Position numbers and translations under genes: made by a program. Of a stretch of 9,882 nucleotides of DNA, positions 5,710-9,882 are shown one piece after another (the first letter of the stretch is position 1; each line of letters starts with the position of its first letter). Source of the DNA: an uncultured Collinsella sp. (lineage in GTDB: Bacteria > Actinomycetota > Coriobacteriia > Coriobacteriales > Coriobacteriaceae); contig CAAELZ010000015.1 in assembly GCA_900756945.1 (NCBI GenBank), forward strand, positions 1-9,882. The letters are read 5' to 3'. Below the pieces are notes generated by a model. That model did no database searches. It was given only the letters and a program-made list of their open reading frames with translations, and had not been told where the DNA came from.

Positions 5710-6576
5710 ATGAGCTGGGCACTTATCTCCGATTCAAGCTGCAACCTCCGCGATTGGCAACCAACCGCGCCCCATACCACCTTTGCATTTGCGCCCCTCA
5801 AAATTCGAGTGGGGGAGCGTGAATTCGTTGATGACCTTTCACTCGACGTTCATGAGCTCAACTGCGCTGTTCAGGCGGAGACGAACGCTTCTTCGAGCGC
5901 TTGTCCCAGCGTAGGGGAGTGGGCCGAGCTCTTCAAATTGGCCGACAAAACCATCTGCATGCCGATCTCTGAGGGCGTGTCGGGCAGCTACAACGCAGCA
6001 GCCACGGCTCGCGATATGGTTCTTGCCGAGGAGCCCGACCGGCAGATTCATCTAGTCAATTCGCGCGCAGCTGGCGGCAAAATGGACCTCATTTTCTTGC
6101 TGTTCGACCGCTATCTTGCAAGCAATCCGGATGTCTCATTCGAGGACGCTTGCGCATACTTCAATAGCCTTGAGCAGAACAGCAAAATCCTCTTCAGCTT
6201 GTGCAATTACGAAAACCTGGCCAAAGCCGGACGTATCCCTAAGGCAGCCGGCGTCATTGCCAACAAGCTCAATATTCGCATTTTGGGCACGGCGAGTGAG
6301 GCCGGTAAAATCGAACTCGTCGGACACACGCGTGGCGAAAAGAAGATGTTCAACAAGATCATCGACACCATGGAAGCCGAAGGTTTTACGGGCGGCGAGG
6401 TCGTTATCGACCATGTCGAGAATGAGGCAGGCGCCCAAGCACTTGCCAGCCGAATTGTGGAGCGCTGGCCAGGCTCCAAGACTATGATCATGCCCTGTAA
6501 CGGGCTAGATTCATACTATGCCGAAATGCATGGGCTCATTATCGGCTACGGCATGGGCGTGGCTTCGGGCCAATAA
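5710..6576 (+). CDS. DegV family protein (FakB-like fatty-acid-binding protein)
   Basis: Cytoplasmic two-domain protein (288 aa) of the DegV/FakB family. Characterised members hold one fatty acid and present it to the kinase FakA, so host or recycled fatty acids can enter phospholipid synthesis. Family landmarks: D8-S9-S10 near the N-terminus, the A-C-P-S loop (64-67, in place of the usual S-Q-P-S), S-E-G-V-S-G-S-Y-N-A-A (87-97), A-K-A-G-R-I-P-K (171-178) with the conserved Arg, and H274 near the C-terminus. Start ATG 5710 follows GAAAGGA. It is a single-gene unit with its own promoter and operator, convergent with the DUF1836 gene. No FakA kinase is present in the window. The bound lipid cannot be told from sequence, and the changed A-C-P-S loop may alter head-group contacts. 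Confidence 0.9.
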   Translation: MSWALISDSSCNLRDWQPTAPHTTFAFAPLKIRVGEREFVDDLSLDVHELNCAVQAETNASSSACPSVGEWAELFKLADKTICMPISEGVSGSYNAAATARDMVLAEEPDRQIHLVNSRAAGGKMDLIFLLFDRYLASNPDVSFEDACAYFNSLEQNSKILFSLCNYENLAKAGRIPKAAGVIANKLNIRILGTASEAGKIELVGHTRGEKKMFNKIIDTMEAEGFTGGEVVIDHVENEAGAQALASRIVERWPGSKTMIMPCNGLDSYYAEMHGLIIGYGMGVASGQ

Positions 6577-6595
6577 CGTCCAACCAAGCAAAAAT

Positions 6596-6642
6596 ACGGG
6601 CGGGACAAAGTGGCAGATAGACCTTTGTTCCGCCCGTTTTAT
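6596..6642. terminator. Bidirectional terminator between degV and the DUF1836 gene
   Basis: A 15-bp stem pairs 6596-6610 with 6623-6637 (ACGGGCGG...CCGCCCGT, one G-U pair) around a 12-nt loop. The plus strand continues TTTTAT. The minus strand continues with a run of T from the A-tract at 6590-6594. It therefore serves both converging genes. Confidence 0.85.
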
Positions 6643-6649
6643 ACGTCGG

Positions 6650-7261
6650 CTAGCTATTAAACCCATTAAACTTTAGATAGCTCATCAGGTACGCTTTCGA
6701 AACGAAGGATGAAACCGCACTGCGCACAAGCAGCGACTCACGCGTTACCTGATGCGCCGTATCGGGAACCGGCGTCTGCTCGACGGAAAACGCCGAACGA
6801 ATCGATGCCTCGAGCTGATCGACCACATAATCGAAGGCCGTCGGGGCATCGTAGCTCAAACGCTGAATGTTAAAGAGTGCCTGCACCGCAGCAATAGGTA
6901 GCACCTGCTTAAAGATGCAGATAGCGATCAGACGGGCAATCTGCTCGCGGCCATATTGCTTTTTAACCGGAGCAGGCACCAGGCCGACCTTCACGTAGTT
7001 GTTGATCATCGATGGCGTAATGACGGGCTGCTCAACGCAAATGGACAGCGGCTCCATCCACAGCGCAACATACTCAATAACCTGGTCGCGATAGAGCGTC
7101 ACATTGGGCAACTGGTCATAGCGCGACAGACTCAACGTATTGAGTTTGCACACGATTTCGGACTGAATAAATGCATCGGGCAGCACCGTGGGCTGAATAT
7201 CCTCAGGCTTAATACTGACCGACGAATCGGACATCGGAATAACGTGTTTAACGTGGTTCAT
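6650..7261 (-). CDS. DUF1836 domain protein, putative MerR-like transcription factor
   Basis: Probable DNA-binding regulator of 203 aa. The DUF1836 core includes P-V-I-T-P-S-M-I-N-N-Y-V-K-V-G-L-V-P-A-P-V-K-K-Q-Y-G-R-E-Q-I-A-R-L, about residues 84-116. It reads like a MerR-type helix-turn-helix with the wing residues K-K-Q-Y and is followed by a hydrophobic helical domain (I-A-I-C-I-F-K-Q-V-L-P-I-A-A-V-Q-A-L-F). The start is ATG 7261, since GGAGG (7268-7272 on the complement) stands 6 nt before it; the longer open frame up to 7423 runs through a terminator and the promoter. It converges on degV and shares with it a 25-bp upstream element, so it is the natural candidate to bind that element. 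No ligand pocket or metal site is recognisable. The family is described mainly as of unknown function. Confidence 0.85.
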   Translation of the reverse strand: MNHVKHVIPMSDSSVSIKPEDIQPTVLPDAFIQSEIVCKLNTLSLSRYDQLPNVTLYRDQVIEYVALWMEPLSICVEQPVITPSMINNYVKVGLVPAPVKKQYGREQIARLIAICIFKQVLPIAAVQALFNIQRLSYDAPTAFDYVVDQLEASIRSAFSVEQTPVPDTAHQVTRESLLVRSAVSSFVSKAYLMSYLKFNGFNS

Positions 7262-7285
7262 AAAGGTCCTCCGTTCATTTTCTAT

Positions 7286-7291
7286 ATTGTA
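7286..7291 (-). promoter_or_regulatory. Possible -10 box of the DUF1836 gene
   Basis: TACAAT on the minus strand, 24 bases before the start codon, with a TAGAAT alternative overlapping it at 7291-7296. No good -35 box is seen. The expected -35 site (7309-7314) falls inside the 25-bp shared element. Confidence 0.4.
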
Positions 7292-7299
7292 TTCTAGGT

Positions 7300-7324
7300 T
7301 ATCTAGTTTTGCATACCACATAGC
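7300..7324. promoter_or_regulatory. Copy of the degV operator element in front of the DUF1836 gene
   Basis: The core TATCTAGTTTTGNATAC at 7300-7316 also occurs at 5626-5642. Over the full 25 bases the two sites differ at three positions. Here the palindrome is imperfect (8 of 11 arm positions), and it covers the -35 and spacer region of the DUF1836 promoter, a position that suits self-repression. Confidence 0.6.
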
Positions 7325-7333
7325 CGGCAAGTA

Positions 7334-7375
7334 AAAGTGGTTGGACAACACATTGATGCATCGTCCAACCACTTT
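7334..7375 (-). terminator. Terminator of the thioredoxin reductase gene
   Basis: AAAGTGGTTGGAC (7334-7346) and GTCCAACCACTTT (7363-7375) form a perfect 13-bp stem with a 16-nt loop that contains the palindrome GATGCATC. On the minus strand it is followed by TTTTAC and lies about 40 nt after the trxB stop, ahead of the DUF1836 promoter. So the two minus-strand genes are separate transcripts. Confidence 0.78.
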
Positions 7376-7415
7376 GTTTAAAGATAGCAACCTTACATAA
7401 GATATATTATCGTAC

Positions 7416-8354
7416 TTATCCACGGAGAAACGCGTATGCGCTCGTTGCCGCTATGGCTCCATCAGAAACGGCGGTCACAACTTGGCGTAAGCGCTTGGAA
7501 CGGATGTCGCCAGCGGCAAATAGACCAGGTGTACAGGTGGCCATCGAATCGTCGGTGACAATGCCGCCGTCGGGAGCCAGGTCGACTAGATGCTCAACAA
7601 GCTCGGTATGTGGCTGCGTCCCCGTAAAGACAAAGATGCCAAACGAGCCGGGCTCAAATGACTCGGCATGAGTTTCCCCAGATGCATTGTCCTTAAAGGT
7701 AATCGTCGTTGGCATGGCTTCGCCCGATAGCTCCACAATACTAGTTTGGTACCTAACTGTAATATTGTCCTTTGCGAGTACTTTCTGAACAACACCATCC
7801 GGCGCACGGAACTGGTCGCGGCGCAGCACGATGGTCACACTGCTGGCAATGTCGGACAGGAACAGCGCCTCTTCGCATGCCGAATTGCCACCACCGATTA
7901 CAAAAACCTGCTTGCCGCGAAAGAACATGCCATCGCACGTCGCGCAATACGAAACACCGCGACCGCGATATGTATCCTCGCCAACAAAACCAGCAGATCG
8001 CGGCATAGCACCCATGCAAGCGATAACACTCGAGGCCAGCGTATCGCCCATATCATGATGCACCGTAAACAGCGCTGTATCGGCATCGTAATCGATACCC
8101 GTAACCATGCTCCATGCAACCTGTGCTCCCAGGCCCTCTGCATGTTGCTGAAAACGCTCGCCGAGTTCGGCGCCACTCAAGAGCGGAATGCCCGGATAGT
8201 TCTCGACCTCATTGGTTGTGGCGATCTGCCCTCCCGACATGCCCTGTTCAATCACGGTCGTCGTTAGGTTGGAGCGCGCAGCGTAAATGGCGGCAGCATA
8301 GCCCGCGGGGCCGCCACCGACAATAGCAACATCGATCGGCTGATGGGTAGTCAT
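7416..8354 (-). CDS. trxB: Thioredoxin reductase (NADPH, FAD)
   Basis: Flavoenzyme that passes electrons from NADPH to thioredoxin, keeping cytoplasmic thiols reduced; important in an anaerobe facing oxygen. The 312-aa length is typical. Seen in order: FAD site G-G-G-P-A-G (13-18), redox disulfide C137-A-T-C140 followed by D-G, NADPH fold G-G-G-N-S-A (154-159), phosphate-binding R178-R179-D-x-F-R183, and C-T-P-G-L-F-A-A-G-D (274-283). The usual His before the Arg pair (H-R-R) is Leu here, and the usual A-T-G before the linker is C-M-G (113-115); both are mild departures. Start ATG 8354 has a textbook AGGAGG 7 nt ahead. There is no thioredoxin gene beside it. It has its own terminator and is divergent from the glycosyltransferase gene. 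Confidence 0.95.
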   Translation of the reverse strand: MTTHQPIDVAIVGGGPAGYAAAIYAARSNLTTTVIEQGMSGGQIATTNEVENYPGIPLLSGAELGERFQQHAEGLGAQVAWSMVTGIDYDADTALFTVHHDMGDTLASSVIACMGAMPRSAGFVGEDTYRGRGVSYCATCDGMFFRGKQVFVIGGGNSACEEALFLSDIASSVTIVLRRDQFRAPDGVVQKVLAKDNITVRYQTSIVELSGEAMPTTITFKDNASGETHAESFEPGSFGIFVFTGTQPHTELVEHLVDLAPDGGIVTDDSMATCTPGLFAAGDIRSKRLRQVVTAVSDGAIAATSAYAFLRG

Positions 8355-8429
8355 GAAGAGACCTCCTGTCGAAAGATTGGCGTTCTTTGCGCTCATACCC
8401 AAATTTACGTGAACATGACACTCATGCAC

Positions 8430-8435
8430 TACAAT
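8430..8435 (+). promoter_or_regulatory. Possible -10 box of the glycosyltransferase gene
   Basis: TACAAT lies 36 bases before the start codon in the 117-bp divergent region shared with trxB. No clear -35 box is found at a normal distance, so support is weak. Confidence 0.3.
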
Positions 8436-8471
8436 GATAAATCGCGTAACATAGCTGAAGGGGAGTTATCG

Positions 8472-9773
8472 ATGGATCAAACGCAGACGAGCAACGACGC
8501 TCCCCTGCTCACGCACAGCACTCCCCAATCGGAGCAAACCACGCTCTTGGCCCAGCAAAAACCTCTCGTGACCATCGTGCACGCCTCCGTCGGCTCGGGC
8601 CACAAAGCCGCCGCAAATGCGATTGCGCAGGCATTCGACCTCATCCGCGGCACCAATGGCATCCCCGAGGATGTTGAGATTGAAGTGCTCGATATCCTTG
8701 ATTTTGGACGTATTAAATTCGACGGCAATAAGACCGCGGCTTCTTTTACGGGAGCCACGCGCCCCATTTACGACCTGACCTGGCGATATACGCTTACGGG
8801 ACATCTTCTCTGGGGTGGCGGAACGGCATGGTCGCGAATTATGTTCCCCGCCTTCAACGAATATATTCGTAGCCGCAGGCCCATAGCCGTGGTTGCAACG
8901 CACATCACAGCAGCCAATGTTGCCGTGGGCGCCCGCGTAATTACGGGTATCGATTATCCGGTCATCTGCGTACCGACCGACTATGAAGTCGAGGGCTGGT
9001 GGCCCCACAAGGACACCGATCTATTCTGTGTTGCCAACGAATTTATGGCCGAAACGCTGCGTCCGCGCAAGGTGCCCGAGGCAAAGATTCGCATTACCGG
9101 CATTCCCATTCGCGCCGGATTCGACACGGATTACGACCGTGAGGAAGAGCTAGCCAAGTTCAACCTCCCCACCGACAAGACCGTCGTGCTGGTTATGGCC
9201 GGCGCCAGTTTACCTCAACCGTACGTCCGCTTTCGCGCGGAGATGGACCGCACCCTCCCCTTCCTGCGCAGTTTCGAGGACATGCACTTTGTCTTTTTGC
9301 CGGGCAAGGATGAGGAATACGCCACCCGCCTCAAGACACTCTTCGACGCCATGAAGCTCGACAACGTCACGGTACTGGACTACGTGGACGACATGGCGGC
9401 CCTCATGCACGGCTGCGACCTGGCAATCCTCAAATCGGGCGGACTCACCGTCACCGAGTGCCTGTGCGCACATCTGCCGATGATCCTGCTGGGCAAGTCC
9501 TATGGCCAGGAAAAGGCCAACACCACGATGCTCACCGGCATGGGCGCCAGCATGCATGTCACCACCGCACGAGAACTCATCGTTACCCTGCGCCACCTGC
9601 ACGATCATCCCGAATCACTCAAAGCCCTACTCATCAACGGCGAAGTACTACGCCGCCCACGCGCAGCCGAAGACATAGCCATCGCAACCATGGAGCTCGT
9701 AGGCAAACCCCAAAAGCGCAAACGAGCCTTCTGCCGCTTCTACTGGGGCGGAAAACCCGCGCATATCCGCTAG
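8472..9773 (+). CDS. MGDG synthase/UgtP-like glycolipid glycosyltransferase (GT-B, GT28 family)
   Basis: Predicted membrane-associated enzyme that moves a sugar from a nucleotide sugar to diacylglycerol, building glycolipids or a lipoteichoic-acid anchor. It has 433 aa. The N-terminal half begins P-L-V-T-I-V-H-A-S-V-G-S-G-H-K-A-A-A (31-48), the mark of the MGDG-synthase N-domain, and includes C-V-P-T-D-Y-E-V-E-G-W-W (166-177). The C-terminal half has M-A-G-A-S-L-P-Q (242-249), G-C-D-L-A-I-L-K-S-G-G-L-T-V-T-E (314-329) and G-Q-E-K-A-N (345-350), the nucleotide-sugar site of GT28 enzymes. The tail is basic (K-P-Q-K-R-K-R), which may touch the membrane. Start ATG 8472 follows AAGGGGAG (8458-8465); the longer frame from 8343 overlaps trxB. 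Sugar and number of additions cannot be read from sequence. Confidence 0.88.
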   Translation: MDQTQTSNDAPLLTHSTPQSEQTTLLAQQKPLVTIVHASVGSGHKAAANAIAQAFDLIRGTNGIPEDVEIEVLDILDFGRIKFDGNKTAASFTGATRPIYDLTWRYTLTGHLLWGGGTAWSRIMFPAFNEYIRSRRPIAVVATHITAANVAVGARVITGIDYPVICVPTDYEVEGWWPHKDTDLFCVANEFMAETLRPRKVPEAKIRITGIPIRAGFDTDYDREEELAKFNLPTDKTVVLVMAGASLPQPYVRFRAEMDRTLPFLRSFEDMHFVFLPGKDEEYATRLKTLFDAMKLDNVTVLDYVDDMAALMHGCDLAILKSGGLTVTECLCAHLPMILLGKSYGQEKANTTMLTGMGASMHVTTARELIVTLRHLHDHPESLKALLINGEVLRRPRAAEDIAIATMELVGKPQKRKRAFCRFYWGGKPAHIR

Positions 9774-9794
9774 CGTCTTTATGTCCGCTTACCT

Positions 9795-9882
9795 GCGGGA
9801 GGCCCCTATATATCATCCCATGCTCAAACATTCTCGCTTCGCTGCGAAACTGCGCGTGGGACGATATATAGGGGCCTCCCGC
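9795..9882. repeat. Large near-perfect inverted repeat at the right edge
   Basis: Arms at 9795-9823 and 9854-9882 pair over 29 bp with one A-C mismatch and one G-T pair; the outer 20 bp (GCGGGAGGCCCC then TATATATC) are perfect. The 30-nt middle can form a small TCGC/GCGA hairpin. The second arm ends exactly at the window edge, so its outer limit is unknown. No T-run follows the left arm on the minus strand. It could stop transcription after the glycosyltransferase gene, or be a dispersed palindromic element of the REP or MITE kind. Confidence 0.7.

Noticed and set aside
7262..7423. N-terminal extension of the DUF1836 protein
   Set aside because: It would be translated from the trxB terminator and the gene's own promoter region. 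GGAGG marks ATG 7261.
8343..8471. N-terminal extension of the glycosyltransferase overlapping the trxB start
   Set aside because: AAGGGGAG stands correctly before ATG 8472. The extension has no homologous character and lies over the divergent promoter region.

Overview
The window looks like a chromosomal segment of a Coriobacteriia member, most likely Collinsella or a close relative. This is an inference from the gene families and the moderate GC of the core genes, not from a marker gene. No rRNA, tRNA, CRISPR array, transposase or phage gene is visible. Nine protein genes are supported, and one of them runs off the left edge.

Layout. (1) Positions 1-1330, minus strand: a lantibiotic-protection ABC transporter, with a LanF/MutF-type ATPase translationally overlapped by a MutE/EpiE-type permease that is cut by the window edge. 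Its base composition is clearly richer in G+C than the rest. (2) 1331-1726: a long divergent intergenic region with a 13-bp inverted repeat and an 11-bp-spaced direct repeat. (3) 1727-5545, plus strand: a probable operon of a CDP-alcohol phosphatidyltransferase, a GarA/OdhI-like FHA protein, a MerR-type regulator of the Rv1828 type, adenine phosphoribosyltransferase and a secreted coiled-coil NlpC/P60 cell-wall hydrolase, closed by a strong hairpin terminator. (4) 5620-7415: a DegV/FakB fatty-acid-binding protein (plus) convergent with a DUF1836 transcription factor (minus), sharing a bidirectional terminator. Both are preceded by nearly the same 25-bp element. (5) 7416-8354, minus: thioredoxin reductase, divergent from (6) 8472-9773, plus: a MGDG-synthase/UgtP-like glycolipid glycosyltransferase. 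(7) The right edge carries a 29-bp near-perfect inverted repeat.

The themes are membrane lipids (phosphatidyltransferase, fatty-acid-binding protein, glycolipid synthase) and envelope care (NlpC/P60, lantibiotic protection), with a phospho-switch FHA protein beside its usual actinobacterial MerR partner. The two observations most worth following are the GarA-like protein next to an Rv1828-like MerR regulator in a lineage far from mycobacteria, and the shared element that suggests the DUF1836 protein regulates both itself and degV.
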